DNA from: Streptomyces adelaidensis
GTDB lineage: Bacteria; Actinomycetota; Actinomycetes; Streptomycetales; Streptomycetaceae
Reading direction: 5' to 3'
Assembly: GCF_016598475.1 (NCBI RefSeq)
Contig: NZ_JAEMUX010000037.1
Span: forward strand, 17,129-81,128
Length of the DNA stretch: 64,000 bases
Part shown: piece by piece, positions 1-8,240 of the stretch
Layout of the letters: each line of letters starts with the position of its first letter
Numbering within the stretch: position 1 is the first letter of the stretch
Position numbers and translations under genes: made by a program
Notes under the pieces: model-generated
What the model was told of the DNA's origin: nothing
What the model saw: the letters and a program-made list of their open reading frames with translations, nothing else
Database searches by the model: none

Positions 1-474
1 CCGCCGGGCGCCCGGGGGCAGGCGCTGCACCAGGACAACTTCTATCTGCGGGTCGAGCCGGGCACCTGTGTGGCGGCGTGGATCGCCTGCGACGTGATCG
101 ACCGGGACAACGGCGGCCTGGAGGTCGTGCCGGGGACGCATCGTATGGACCTGTTCTGTCCGGAGGAGGCGGACTCGGTGGTGTCCTTCGTCCGCGAGTA
201 CGTACCGCCGCCGCCCGGCCTGGCCCCCGTACCCGTCGACATGGCGCCGGGCGACGTCCTCTTCTTCAACGGCAGCCTCGTGCACGGCTCCCAGCCCAAC
301 CGCACCACCGACCGTTTCCGTCGCTCCTTCATCGGCCACTACATGGGGCGCTCCGCCGAACGCATCGGGCGCTACTACGACGCGCTCACCATGAACGGCG
401 AGTCCCATCCCCTGCCGGAGAGCGAGGGGGCCGGCCCGTGCGGCACGGAGTTCGAGGCGGCGGGCGCCCACTGA
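1..474 (+). CDS. Phytanoyl-CoA dioxygenase (PhyH) family protein, 3' part
   Basis: C-terminal part of a non-haem Fe(II)/2-oxoglutarate oxygenase; the reading frame is open at the left edge, so the start lies outside the window. The iron-binding H-x-D pair is visible at window codons 10-12 (LHQDNFY) and the distal iron histidine at about codon 95 (SLVHGSQPN). The arginine-rich stretch after it (NRTTDRFRRSF) probably holds the 2-oxoglutarate-binding arginine. The fold around WIACDVIDRDNGGLEVVPGTH is the usual PhyH double-stranded beta-helix core. Family members hydroxylate small molecules, including secondary metabolites, and the substrate cannot be told from this fragment. The family call is secure. 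Confidence 0.85.
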   Translation, partial: PPGARGQALHQDNFYLRVEPGTCVAAWIACDVIDRDNGGLEVVPGTHRMDLFCPEEADSVVSFVREYVPPPPGLAPVPVDMAPGDVLFFNGSLVHGSQPNRTTDRFRRSFIGHYMGRSAERIGRYYDALTMNGESHPLPESEGAGPCGTEFEAAGAH

Positions 475-660
475 CGGCGACCCGGAGCGCGAAGGACAGC
501 GGGCGGCCATGAACACCCGCATCCCGCTCCGGCAGCCAGGTGACAGCGCGGCGTGGGAGGCGAGGGCACGGTCGGGCGCTCCCGCATCCTCGTGGCACCT
601 GACCGGCGCCGGGCCGGTCGCGGCCGTGAGTCGTAGGTCGTACCGGAGGAAGCGGTGCCC

Positions 661-1548
661 ATGCCACGCCTGATGTCCTGGACGAAACCCCGTGCGACGC
701 ACCGTGGGCTGGTGGCGGCGGCCGTGCTGGCCGCCGCCACCGGCTTGGCCGCCCCGGCCGCGTCCACGCCGGGTCACCCCACCGCCGCTCCCCCGGGACC
801 GGCCGCTCCCTCGACGCTGTGTGTGCCGGCGGGCACCCTGCGCGGCGAGGACGGGCAGCGGGCGTCCGTCAGCCTGTGCGCGACCGACGGCACCCCGACA
901 CTGTCCGTCTCCGCCCCGGCCGCCTGCGAACACCCGGGCGGGGAAGGCCCGTTCACCTGCCTGACCGCCGGTACCTGGACCGCGCGTCGCGACGGCCGGC
1001 CGGTCGCCTCGGGGCCGCTGCCCGGCGGCCGGGACTACCCGGGGCCCGGCACGTACGACATCAGCGCCTTCGTGCGGGTGCGCTCGGCGCCCGCCGGTGT
1101 CGACCTGCGCGGCGAGGTGCACGCCACGCTCACCCTGACCGCGCCCAAGCCGGACCCCACCCACCGGGTCGAGGTGGACGGGGGCGCCCTGCGGCGCGAT
1201 TCCGTGACGACGCTGACGTACACCGTGGCCCGGGACAGTGAGCGGGGCGACGACAGCGCGCGGTTCGGGCTGATCGGGGAGGAGGGCGTGGGGATGGAGC
1301 TCACCACGTCCGACGCGCGGTGCGGGAATCCACTGCCGGGCCGCTTTCCGTCGGCGGAGCGGACACCGCACGTCGTGGACTGTGCCCTCACCGGGCTCCA
1401 GCCGGGCCGTTCCACCACCGTGACCGTGCGGGTCTCGGTGAAGGACACCTGCGGCACGATCGTCTCGAAGCTGGGCTACTGGATCCCGCAGGGGCAGAAC
1501 CTGTACACGGGCGGCATGCTGGCGGGGCCCACGGTCGGCTGCGCCTGA
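661..1548 (+). CDS. Secreted protein of unknown function
   Basis: About 295 residues. The N-terminus is an exported-protein signal: basic start, a hydrophobic run (AAAVLAAATGLAAPAAS) and a likely cleavage site near residue 35. The mature part is Pro/Thr-rich at first, then beta-rich with Cys residues that could pair as disulfides. The C-terminal 110 residues (TTLTYTVARDS ... STTVTVRVSVKDTCG) resemble an extracellular immunoglobulin-like or DUF11-like repeat. An AGGA-type ribosome site at 645-650 sits 10 nt before ATG 661 but only 4 nt before an in-frame GTG 655, so ATG is preferred. I do not recognise a specific family. It is monocistronic and converges with the response regulator that follows. 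Confidence 0.7.
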   Translation: MPRLMSWTKPRATHRGLVAAAVLAAATGLAAPAASTPGHPTAAPPGPAAPSTLCVPAGTLRGEDGQRASVSLCATDGTPTLSVSAPAACEHPGGEGPFTCLTAGTWTARRDGRPVASGPLPGGRDYPGPGTYDISAFVRVRSAPAGVDLRGEVHATLTLTAPKPDPTHRVEVDGGALRRDSVTTLTYTVARDSERGDDSARFGLIGEEGVGMELTTSDARCGNPLPGRFPSAERTPHVVDCALTGLQPGRSTTVTVRVSVKDTCGTIVSKLGYWIPQGQNLYTGGMLAGPTVGCA

Positions 1549-1566
1549 GCGTCCGCCCGCACCGGC

Positions 1567-2232
1567 TCAGCCGAGTTCGAGCAGGCCCCGCCGGACCGCC
1601 TCGGACACGGTGCCCGCCCGGTTCTCGGTGCCGAGCTTGCGGTAGACGCGGACGAGGTGGGTCTTGATCGTCGCCTCGGTCAGATGCAGGGCGGCGGCGA
1701 TGGACCGGTTGCTGTGGCCCCGCGCGAGCAGCCGTACGACCTCGATCTCCCGGTCGCTCAGAACGGCCCCCGGATCGGTCAGGCGACCGGCGAGGTGTCC
1801 GGCGGCCTCCGGGGCGAGACCCATGCCTCCGGCCGCCGCGGCGCGTACGGCCCGGAACAGTTCCTCGGGCGGGCCCGCCTTGAGGACGTAGCCGCGCGCG
1901 CCGGCCGACATCGCCCGTACGACGTCGGCCTGGGTGCCGGAGCTGGTGAGCACGACGACGTGGGTGCCGGGGGCCTCGGCGGTGATCCGCCGGGTCGCGT
2001 CGAGGCCGCCCGCCCGGTCGCCGGGGGCCGTGTCGTCGGTCAGGCGGAGGTCCATCAGCACCACGTCGGGGCTCAGCCGCGCGGCCAGGCGCACGGCCGT
2101 CTCGCCGTCGCCGGTCTCGCCGATGACATCGAAGCCGGGTTCGCCGGTGAGGAGGGCGCGCAGCCCGGCGCGTACGACGACGTGGTCGTCCACGATCAGG
2201 ACTCGGAGCGGCGGAGGGGCCGGGGTGCTCAC
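1567..2232 (-). CDS. NarL/FixJ-family two-component response regulator
   Basis: 221 residues: an N-terminal receiver domain (acidic pair D15-D16, phospho-acceptor D61 in VVLMDLRL, conserved Lys in GYVLKAG) and a C-terminal LuxR-type helix-turn-helix (LSDREIEVVRLLARG ... TIKTHLVRVYRKL). It should bind DNA when phosphorylated. The GTG start overlaps the stop codon of the upstream histidine-kinase remnant by 4 nt, the coupling expected of a two-component pair. That kinase has lost its phospho-donor domain, so this regulator is probably orphaned, constitutive, or fed by another kinase or acetyl phosphate. No target is deducible. Confidence 0.93.
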   Translation of the reverse strand: MSTPAPPPLRVLIVDDHVVVRAGLRALLTGEPGFDVIGETGDGETAVRLAARLSPDVVLMDLRLTDDTAPGDRAGGLDATRRITAEAPGTHVVVLTSSGTQADVVRAMSAGARGYVLKAGPPEELFRAVRAAAAGGMGLAPEAAGHLAGRLTDPGAVLSDREIEVVRLLARGHSNRSIAAALHLTEATIKTHLVRVYRKLGTENRAGTVSEAVRRGLLELG

Positions 2233-2723
2233 CGGCGGCCCGCCAGGGCGAAGGCGCCCACCACGGGCAGGGTGGCGCGGGCCAGGGTGCCTCGGCCGGG
2301 TGCGCTGCGGACGGTGAGCGAGCCGCCGAGGGCGCCGAGCCGCTCCCGGCCGGCGGTCAGGCCGAGGCCTCGCTCGCCCGGCTCCGCCGTCGCCGCCGGG
2401 TCGAAGCCCACGCCGTCGTCCCGTACTTCGACGGCGACCGTGGTGGTGTCGCGGTGGTCGAGGGTGACCCAGACGTGCCGGGCGCGGGCGTGTTGGCAGG
2501 CGTTGGCCAGCAGGCCCTGGGCCGCGCGGAGCAGGGCGGCGGCCCGGTCCGGGGGCAGGTCGCCGGGTGCCTTGGTGCGGAACTCCACATGTACGGGGGT
2601 GGCCGTGTCGCGGGCGCAGAGGGAGCGCAGGGCGGCCGTGAGGTCGTCGTGTTCCAGGGCGGGCGGGGTGAGGTCGCGGATGATGGTGCGGGTCTCGGCG
2701 AGGTTGGCGCCGAGCGCGTCCAC
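2229..2723 (-). pseudogene. Truncated NarL-type sensor histidine kinase (ATPase domain only)
   Basis: Only the C-terminal 164 residues of a two-component kinase remain. Visible parts are the end of the dimerisation helix (LAETRTIIRDLTPPALEHDD) and the HATPase_c domain with N-box (GLLANACQHARA), G1 box (VRDDGVGFD) and G2 box (GERGLGLTAGRERL). The sensor region, membrane segments and HisKA_3 phospho-acceptor histidine are absent. The frame stays open upstream of GTG 2723 but the next ~25 codons are unrelated Arg/Pro/Thr-rich sequence, and the flavoprotein gene ends at 2798. A family member is usually 380-450 residues, so a 5' deletion has joined the kinase tail to the flavoprotein gene. Whether a short ATPase-only protein is still made is unknown. 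Confidence 0.8.
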
Positions 2724-2797
2724 GACCGTCCTGATCTGTGCCCTGTCGGCTGCCGAGGGGGACGGCCGAGGACCTCGACGTGTGACGGGACCCGTCG

Positions 2798-3403
2798 TCA
2801 GCGCGTGACGGGCCCGCCGTTCCCGTCCGCCGTCAGCAGGTCGAGGGCCCGTTCCCAGTGGAACTCCTCACGCCTGCCGTCCTCTTCGGCCTCACCGCCG
2901 TACGGGTCGCCGAACCGCACACCCATACCGCGCAGCCGTTCCAGGCCGGCGCGGTACGCCGGGTGGGCCGCCAGGGCGTCGGCCACACAGGGCAGTACGG
3001 CGATGGGGACACCGAGGCCGTACGCCTCGCACAGCGTGCCGAGCGCGAGGGTGTCGGCTGTGCCCGCCGCCCATTTGTTGAGGGTGTTGAAGGTGGCGGG
3101 TGCGACCACGACGGCGTCCGGCGGCGGGAAGGGGCGCGGGTCGCCCGGCGACCGCCAGGCGGAACGGATCGGGCGGCCGGTCCGCGCCTCGACCTCCGCC
3201 GTGTCGAAGAAGCCGCCCATGGCTACGGGCGTCGCGATGACCCCGACCTCCCAGTCCCGCTCCTGGGCGGCGGTGATCAGCCTGCCGACGTCCACCGCGA
3301 CGCCGGCCGCGCAGACGACGACGTAGAGGAAGGGTCTCCCGCCCTGTCCGGGCCCGGCTCCGGCTCCGGCTCCGGCTCCGGCCTGATTCGTACGCGTAGT
3401 CAC
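2798..3403 (-). CDS. Flavoprotein (PPC decarboxylase-like fold)
   Basis: 201 residues of the flavoprotein superfamily (Dfp/LanD-like Rossmann fold binding FMN). Typical segments are FLYVVVCAAGVAVDV at the first strand, VVVAPATFNTLNKWAAG around the FMN-binding region, and a late P-C-V motif (IAVLPCVADALA). Family members decarboxylate cysteine conjugates or act as stand-alone flavoenzymes; actinomycetes carry several of unknown substrate. Residues 8-17 are an Ala-Gly repeat encoded by a run of GGCTCC hexamers, apparently a non-conserved tail. It precedes the kinase remnant on the same strand and follows the LuxR gene by 23 nt, so co-transcription with either is possible. Confidence 0.8.
   Translation of the reverse strand: MTTRTNQAGAGAGAGAGPGQGGRPFLYVVVCAAGVAVDVGRLITAAQERDWEVGVIATPVAMGGFFDTAEVEARTGRPIRSAWRSPGDPRPFPPPDAVVVAPATFNTLNKWAAGTADTLALGTLCEAYGLGVPIAVLPCVADALAAHPAYRAGLERLRGMGVRFGDPYGGEAEEDGRREEFHWERALDLLTADGNGGPVTR
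3355..3391. repeat. GGCTCC hexanucleotide repeat in flavoprotein 5' end
   Basis: About five to six tandem copies of GGCTCC (plus strand) encode an alternating Ala-Gly tract near the N-terminus of the minus-strand flavoprotein. The hexamer keeps frame, so copy-number change would only alter tract length. Confidence 0.85.
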
Positions 3404-3426
3404 CCGTCGACCCTACTGAACCCGGC

Positions 3427-4533
3427 TCAGTCCCCGAGTGCCCTCTCGACGAAGCGTTCGACGTCGACGGCGGTCGGGCGGAGCAGTCCGTCCCGTACGG
3501 CGAGGGCGGTGGCCTCGGCGCGGGAGGCGGCGCCGGTCTTGCGCAGCAGGTGCTCGACATGGGTGTGCACGGTGCGCGGGGAGAGGAACAGCGCCTGGGC
3601 GATGGCCTGGTTCGTCCGGCCCGTGGCCGCCCGGGTCAGCACCTCCAGTTCGCGCGGGGAGAGACCGTGCGGCAGGGGGGTGGGTGCCTCGTGCACGAGG
3701 ACCGCCCGGCGGAAGACGGCGGTGCCGAGGGTGTGGCGGCGGAGGGTGACCCGGTACCAGTCGGGCCCCACGGGCCACAGCAGGCGCAACCGGGTGCCGT
3801 GGGAGTCGGCGAAGGCGCACAGGAGAGGGCGGAACTCGGGGTCCTGGAGGACTCCGGCGGGGTCGCGGCCGGGGAGTCTCAGGGTCTCGTCGGCGACGAC
3901 CAGGCTCGCCCCGCCCCCGGCGGGGAGGTCGTGGAGGTGGCCCGCGTGGGCCGTGGGGTCGGCGAGCACGCCGAGGGCGAGCACGCCGAGGGCGGGCAGG
4001 AGCGAGGCGAGCAGGTGGCGGGTCCCGGTGTCGTAGGCGCCCGGGGTCGCGGTGGAGAGGGTGATCAGGCCGACGAGGCGCCCGTGGTGACGCAGGGCGC
4101 CCGTCACCGCGTCGCGGACGCCCGCCGGGCGGATCCGCTCGGCGTAGAACCAGCCGTCGCGGTAACGCTCACCCGGGTCCCCGACGGCTTCGCCGTCCCC
4201 ACCGTCCCCACCGTCCCCACCGTCCTCGCTGTCCTCGCTGTCCTCGCCGTCCTCGGAGATGGAGGGCGGGAGATCGCTGCGCAGGACATTGGCGTACCAG
4301 GGGGTCGCGACGAACTCGGCCGCCAGCGCCTCGGAGACGTCGGCGTCGTAGCCGACGCCCGCGATCTGCACATGGCTGCCGGTGACCGGGTCGATCTCCA
4401 GCAGGGTGGCGGCGTCGAGGGGCAGGGCTCGGCCGAGTTCGCGCAGGGCCTCGGCGCAGGCGGCGGCGGTGTCCCGTTCGCGGGTGAGCATGCCGATGCG
4501 GGTGGCGGCCGCGATCTGGTGGTGGGTGAGCAT
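3427..4533 (-). CDS. LuxR-family transcriptional regulator with GAF-like N-terminal region
   Basis: 368 residues from ATG 4533. That start is chosen because a GGGAGG ribosome site lies 7 nt upstream; the frame extends further but without a ribosome site. The C-terminal ~60 residues are a LuxR helix-turn-helix (LSPRELEVLTRAATGRTNQ ... SPRTVHTHVEHLLRKTGA). The N-terminal two-thirds (residues ~5-200) looks like a sensory GAF-type domain (AACAEALRELGRALPLDAAT, LVGLITLSTATPGAYD). Residues ~95-118 form an acidic EDSEDSEDGGDGGDGGDG stretch encoded by a microsatellite, probably a flexible loop. It is divergent from the collapsed ABC operon at 4784 across 250 nt and may once have controlled it. The ligand is unknown. 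Confidence 0.85.
   Translation of the reverse strand: MLTHHQIAAATRIGMLTRERDTAAACAEALRELGRALPLDAATLLEIDPVTGSHVQIAGVGYDADVSEALAAEFVATPWYANVLRSDLPPSISEDGEDSEDSEDGGDGGDGGDGEAVGDPGERYRDGWFYAERIRPAGVRDAVTGALRHHGRLVGLITLSTATPGAYDTGTRHLLASLLPALGVLALGVLADPTAHAGHLHDLPAGGGASLVVADETLRLPGRDPAGVLQDPEFRPLLCAFADSHGTRLRLLWPVGPDWYRVTLRRHTLGTAVFRRAVLVHEAPTPLPHGLSPRELEVLTRAATGRTNQAIAQALFLSPRTVHTHVEHLLRKTGAASRAEATALAVRDGLLRPTAVDVERFVERALGD
4192..4256. repeat. 9-bp microsatellite inside LuxR gene
   Basis: Tandem 9-bp units (GTCCCCACC about three times, then GTCCTCGCT variants about four times). On the minus strand they encode the Asp/Glu/Ser/Gly run of the regulator, in frame, so slippage would change loop length only. 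Confidence 0.85.
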
Positions 4534-4783
4534 GCGAGCGCCTCCCGGGGCCGCCCCGAGACCGTACTGGACGGTACAGCTCTTTTGGGCCCTAACGATA
4601 GAAGGGGCGGCGATGCGTGGACAAGGCATTCACCGATCCGTGACCTGGACGCCCGCCGTGGCTCGCCCGCCGTACGCACTCGGTATTTGTACGGATGGCG
4701 GGGCCGGGCGCCGGGGTCTTTCCTGAGCGGCACAGCCGGACGCCCAGCGCTTTCGGGCCCACGTCCCCTTGGAGATCACCGCC
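4534..4783. promoter_or_regulatory. Divergent intergenic region, LuxR gene / ABC remnant
   Basis: 250 nt separating the leftward LuxR regulator from the rightward ABC-transporter remnant. It must hold both promoters, but I see no convincing -35/-10 pair or strong palindrome. A GGAG ribosome site lies about 10 nt before ATG 4784. Confidence 0.4.
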
Positions 4784-6043
4784 ATGACCAGACGCCCCCC
4801 TTCCGCCGTCCCGGCCTCGCGCCGGCAGTTCCTCACGTGGACCACCGGAGCCCTCGCCACCACCGGGCTCGCCGCCACGGGATGCAGCGCCCCGGAGAGC
4901 GGCTCCGGCTCGGCGAAGGCCGCGGGCGCCTCCCCTTCCGCGACGGCCCTCACCCGGATCGGCCTGGACTACCCCTTCACCCAACTCCCGCTCCACAGCA
5001 CGCTGGTGAAGCTCTCGACGGCCGCCGCGAAGAAGCACGACGTCCGGCTGCTCACGACGGTGCACGCCCTCCTCGGACACAACGGCGCCGGCAAGTCCAC
5101 CCTGATCAAGTGCCTCGGCGGCGCGTACCCGCCGGACGCGGGGACCATCGAGGTGGGCGGCGTCCCGTATCACCGGCTCAGCCCCCGCGACTCGATCGCG
5201 GCCGGGGTCGCGATCATCTTCCAGACACTCAGCGTCGTCGACTCCCTGACCGAGAACATCTTCCTCGGCCAGGAGTGGACCCGGTACGGCCGCATCGACC
5301 GCCGGGCCCAGGAGCGGGTGGCCGCCGAACTCCTCCACCGCGTCGCCGCGAGCTGCTCGCCGCGCGACCGGGTGGGTGAACTGCCCATGGGCCAGAAGCA
5401 GTTGGTGGAGATCGCCAAGGCTCTCAGCCGCAGTGCCTCGGTCCTGGTCCTGGACGAGCCCACGGCTGCCCTGTCGGGCACCGAGAGCGACGCCCTGGCC
5501 GCCCGGGTGGAGGACCTGCGCAGGCAGGGTCTCGCCATCGTCTACGTCACCCATCTGCTGGCCGAGGTGGAACGGCTGGCGGACGCGGTCACCGTGCTGC
5601 GGGACGGGCGGGTCGCCCATCATTCGGCGACGGGGGGTCACAACCGCCGGGAGCTGGTCGAGGCGATCACGGGTGGGCGTGGAACGGTTCCGTCGGGCGC
5701 GGCGGGGGGCGGGACGGCAGCGAGCCGCGCGGTTTCGAGCACGGGCACCGTCGGCGGAGCGGGCGGCCTCGGCTCGACGGTCGCCACGGCTGCCGGGGCG
5801 GAAGCCGGGACGGACGCGGGGACGAAAGCCCGGACGGAAGCCCGTACCTGCCACGGCTCCGCCGGGACCGGTGGCCGGGGTCGGCGCCGCGCCGGAGGCG
5901 AAGCCACCGGTCAGGAGCAGGCAGGGGCCCACGCCTCACCCCGGTCACCCGCCGCCCGCCTCACCGTGCGCGGGCTGCGCGGCCCCGGCTTCGGGCTGCA
6001 GACAGCGTGGTCGCGGGCACCTCGGGCGCGGGCTTCGAGCTGA
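4784..6043 (+). pseudogene. Chimeric ABC transporter remnant: lipoprotein start fused to sugar ABC ATPase
   Basis: One 419-codon frame made of pieces of different genes. Residues 1-34 are a Tat-lipoprotein signal (SRRQFLTW, then ATGC at the lipobox), followed by the start of a sugar-binding protein (TRIGLDYPFTQLPLHSTLVK). At about residue 92 (bp ~5054-5066) the sequence switches to an ABC ATPase lacking its first ~30 residues: Walker A GHNGAGKSTL, Q-loop IIFQTLSVV, signature region LPMGQKQLVEIAKAL, Walker B VLVLDEPTAAL. After one nucleotide-binding domain comes a low-complexity linker, then RGLRGPGFG, the beginning of the second domain, which breaks off into permease sequence in another frame. 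Sugar ATPases of this class have two domains and ~500 residues. No functional importer can result. Confidence 0.85.
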
Positions 6044-6255
6044 CAGTGCTGACCGCGGTGCTGCTGGGCGGGGTCGCGCTGAGCGGCGGCTCCGGATCGG
6101 TTCTCGGCGTCCTGCTCGGCGTGCTGTTCCTGGGCTGTCTGCAGAACGGGCTGACACTGCTGAGCGTGCCCGCGTTCTGGCAGCAGATGGCCCAGGGCGC
6201 GGCCCTGGTGGCGGGCGCCGGGCTCGCCTGGTTCGACCCACGCGCGAGCCGGTGA
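6001..6255 (+). pseudogene. C-terminal fragment of sugar ABC transporter permease
   Basis: From about base 6001, in a frame different from the ATPase chimera, the sequence reads as the last ~80 residues of a ribose/xylose-type inner-membrane permease: TAVLLGGVALSGGSGSVLG (the conserved loop and membrane segment of the family), LLGVLFLGCLQNGLTLL and a final helix ending at 6255. The ~250 N-terminal residues and a proper start are missing; GTG 6007 is only an internal valine. It marks the right-hand boundary of the deletion that removed the second ATPase domain and most of the permease. Confidence 0.8.
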
Positions 6256-6266
6256 CCGGCGATCCG

Positions 6267-6322
6267 CCTCCCCTTCTCCCCCTTCTCCCCCTTCTCCCCC
6301 TCAGTCTCCTCCGTCTCCTCCC
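6267..6322. repeat. Pyrimidine-rich tract with 9-bp tandem units
   Basis: Between the permease remnant and the amidohydrolase, units of about CCCCTTCTC repeat roughly four times, then degrade into TCTCCTCCG-type sequence. The coding strand is almost pure C/T here. Confidence 0.75.
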
Positions 6323-6348
6323 CTGTTCGGACATTCAGAGAGGCCCTC

Positions 6349-8115
6349 GTGAGCGACACTTCCCGCACCCCCACCCCCACCCTTGCCCCCACCCTCATCC
6401 TGACCGGCGGTCAGGTCATCACCGTCATCCTGACCGGCGGTCAGGTCATCACCGTCGACGCCGGTTTCACGGTCGCCGAAGGTGTGGCCGTGCGCGGCCG
6501 GGGGATCGTCGCGGTCGGCACGGACGCCGAGATGCGTGCGCTGGCCGGGCCGGCGACGCGGATCGTCGAGCTGGCGGGGCGGACCGTGCTGCCGGGCATC
6601 AACGACTCGCATCTGCACGGCGCCGCGTACGGGCTGGCCAAGCCGCCGTTCGCCCTCGACGTCGGCCACCCGGCGGTCGGCTCGATCGCCGGCATCGCGG
6701 CGGCCGTGGGCGAGGCGGCGCGGGCCGCCGCACCCGGCGAGTGGATCGTCGGCCTCGGCTGGGACCCCGGCTATCTCGCCGAGTGCCTCGCCGATCCTGG
6801 CCGCTTCCCGCACCGTACGGACCTGGACGCGGTGGCGCCCGACCACCCCGTCTGTCTGACCGACTTCTCGCAGCACATGGTGTGGGCCAACAGCGAGGCG
6901 CTGCGCCGTTGCCGGATCGACGCCTCCACGGAGGCGCCCGCCGGCGGGGTCATCGACCGGGACGCCGAGGGCGGGCCCACCGGAATCCTGCGCGAGGCCG
7001 CCGGGGTCCTGCTCCAGGCCGCCCTGCCCTCCCCCACCGTCGCCCGGCGTCGCGAGGCCATCCGGAACGTCGTCGCGGAACTCCACTCGCGCGGCATCAC
7101 CAGCTACACCGAGCCGGGCCTCGGGCCCGGCGGCTCCGAGACCCTGTTCGGCGGCCTGAGCACGGACAACTGGACCGCGTACGCCGACCTTGCCGCGACC
7201 GGCGGCCTGCACGCCCGGGTCAGCGTCCTCCTCCTGCCCGCGCCCATGGGCGGCTCCACGGACGACGTCCGCAAGGGCCTCGCCGAGCTCCACCGGCCCG
7301 AGTCCGCGGATTCTCGGCTGCTGAACGCGATCGGCGTGAAGATCTTCGCCGACGGGGTGCCGCCGAACCGTACGGCCTGGATGAACGAGCCCTATCTCGA
7401 CGGCGGCCACGGCTCCCTGTGCGTGCACGGGCGCACGCCCGAGCTCCAGGTGGACGAGCTGTTCATGATGATCCGCGTCGCCCACGAGGCGGGCTACCAA
7501 CTGGGCGTCCATGTCACGGGCGACCGGGCCATCGACACCGTGGTGGACGCGTTCCTCGCCGCACAGGACGCCGCCCCCCGCCCGGACGCCCGGCACTACG
7601 TCATCCACGGGGACTTCATCGGCGGGCGGAGCCTCGCCCGGCTGGCCGCGCGTGGCTACGGCGTCAACATGAACCCGGCCATCAAGTGGACGATCTCCGA
7701 CCTGATGGAGGAGGTCGTGGGCCCGGAGCGGTCGGCGTACGAGTGGCCCGTCCGCTCGGCCTTCGAGGCGGGCATCCCGGTGTGCGCCAGTTCGGACGCG
7801 CCGATCACGGAGCCCGACTGGCGTCAGGGCGTCGCCGGGATGCTGCTGCGCGAGTCGAAGGCCGGCGGCCGGGTGAGCGGTCCCGAGCAGCGCGTGGAAC
7901 TCGCCGAGGCGCTGCGCGCGTACACGATCAACCCGGCGCGGCAGGACTTCGCCGAGGACTGGAAGGGGTCCGTGGAGGTGGGCAAGGTGGCCGACCTGTG
8001 CGTCCTGGACCGGCCGTTGCTGGACCTCGACCCGCACGACATCACCGGGGTGGGGATCGACATGACGGTGTTCGACGGCCGGGTCGTCTTCGAGCGAGCC
8101 CTCCGTACAATTTGA
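6349..8115 (+). CDS. YtcJ-type metal-dependent amidohydrolase
   Basis: 588 residues from GTG 6349, with AGAGAGG about 7 nt upstream. It belongs to the amidohydrolase superfamily, YtcJ/Amidohydro_3 branch: N-terminal composite beta-sandwich, metal motif NDSHLHG at ~85, FSQHMVWANSEAL, catalytic-barrel segments GVKIFADG and GVHVTGDRAID, and metal aspartate in CASSDAPI. These enzymes hydrolyse C-N bonds of amides or N-acyl compounds; the substrate is unknown. Near the N-terminus a 10-residue segment (ILTGGQVITV) is present twice in tandem, from an exact 30-bp duplication. It follows the dead sugar transporter and precedes a MarR gene. It probably belonged to that operon and is the intact survivor. 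Confidence 0.85.
   Translation: MSDTSRTPTPTLAPTLILTGGQVITVILTGGQVITVDAGFTVAEGVAVRGRGIVAVGTDAEMRALAGPATRIVELAGRTVLPGINDSHLHGAAYGLAKPPFALDVGHPAVGSIAGIAAAVGEAARAAAPGEWIVGLGWDPGYLAECLADPGRFPHRTDLDAVAPDHPVCLTDFSQHMVWANSEALRRCRIDASTEAPAGGVIDRDAEGGPTGILREAAGVLLQAALPSPTVARRREAIRNVVAELHSRGITSYTEPGLGPGGSETLFGGLSTDNWTAYADLAATGGLHARVSVLLLPAPMGGSTDDVRKGLAELHRPESADSRLLNAIGVKIFADGVPPNRTAWMNEPYLDGGHGSLCVHGRTPELQVDELFMMIRVAHEAGYQLGVHVTGDRAIDTVVDAFLAAQDAAPRPDARHYVIHGDFIGGRSLARLAARGYGVNMNPAIKWTISDLMEEVVGPERSAYEWPVRSAFEAGIPVCASSDAPITEPDWRQGVAGMLLRESKAGGRVSGPEQRVELAEALRAYTINPARQDFAEDWKGSVEVGKVADLCVLDRPLLDLDPHDITGVGIDMTVFDGRVVFERALRTI
6397..6456. repeat. Perfect 30-bp tandem duplication in amidohydrolase
   Basis: Bases 6397-6426 and 6427-6456 are identical. 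Each encodes ILTGGQVITV, the first beta-strand of the protein; only the second copy runs on into D-A-G as expected. The duplication is in frame and has no mismatch, implying a recent event. Confidence 0.95.
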
Positions 8116-8131
8116 ACCCGAAAGACCGCTT

Positions 8132-8230
8132 GCCCGACTGCCCGACCGACTCACCGACCCACCGACCGACCCACCGACCGACCCACTGCCCGACCGACTG
8201 ACCGACCGACTGACCGACTGACCGACCGAC
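8132..8230. repeat. GACC/GACT tetranucleotide satellite upstream of MarR gene
   Basis: About 100 bp composed almost wholly of CCGACCGACT-type units (GACC, GACT, CACC mixtures). It fills the intergenic space and ends directly before the AGGAG ribosome site of the MarR gene. Length variation here could alter spacing between any upstream promoter and the gene. Confidence 0.9.
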
Positions 8231-8240
8231 AGGAGCACCC

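Noticed and set aside
5376..8201. 941-codon plus-strand frame overlapping the amidohydrolase
   Set aside because: Arg/Pro/Gly-rich shadow; the metal-binding amidohydrolase motifs lie in another frame.
8132..8230. Possible CRISPR or origin iterons
   Set aside because: Tetranucleotide satellite without spacers, and no replication gene nearby.
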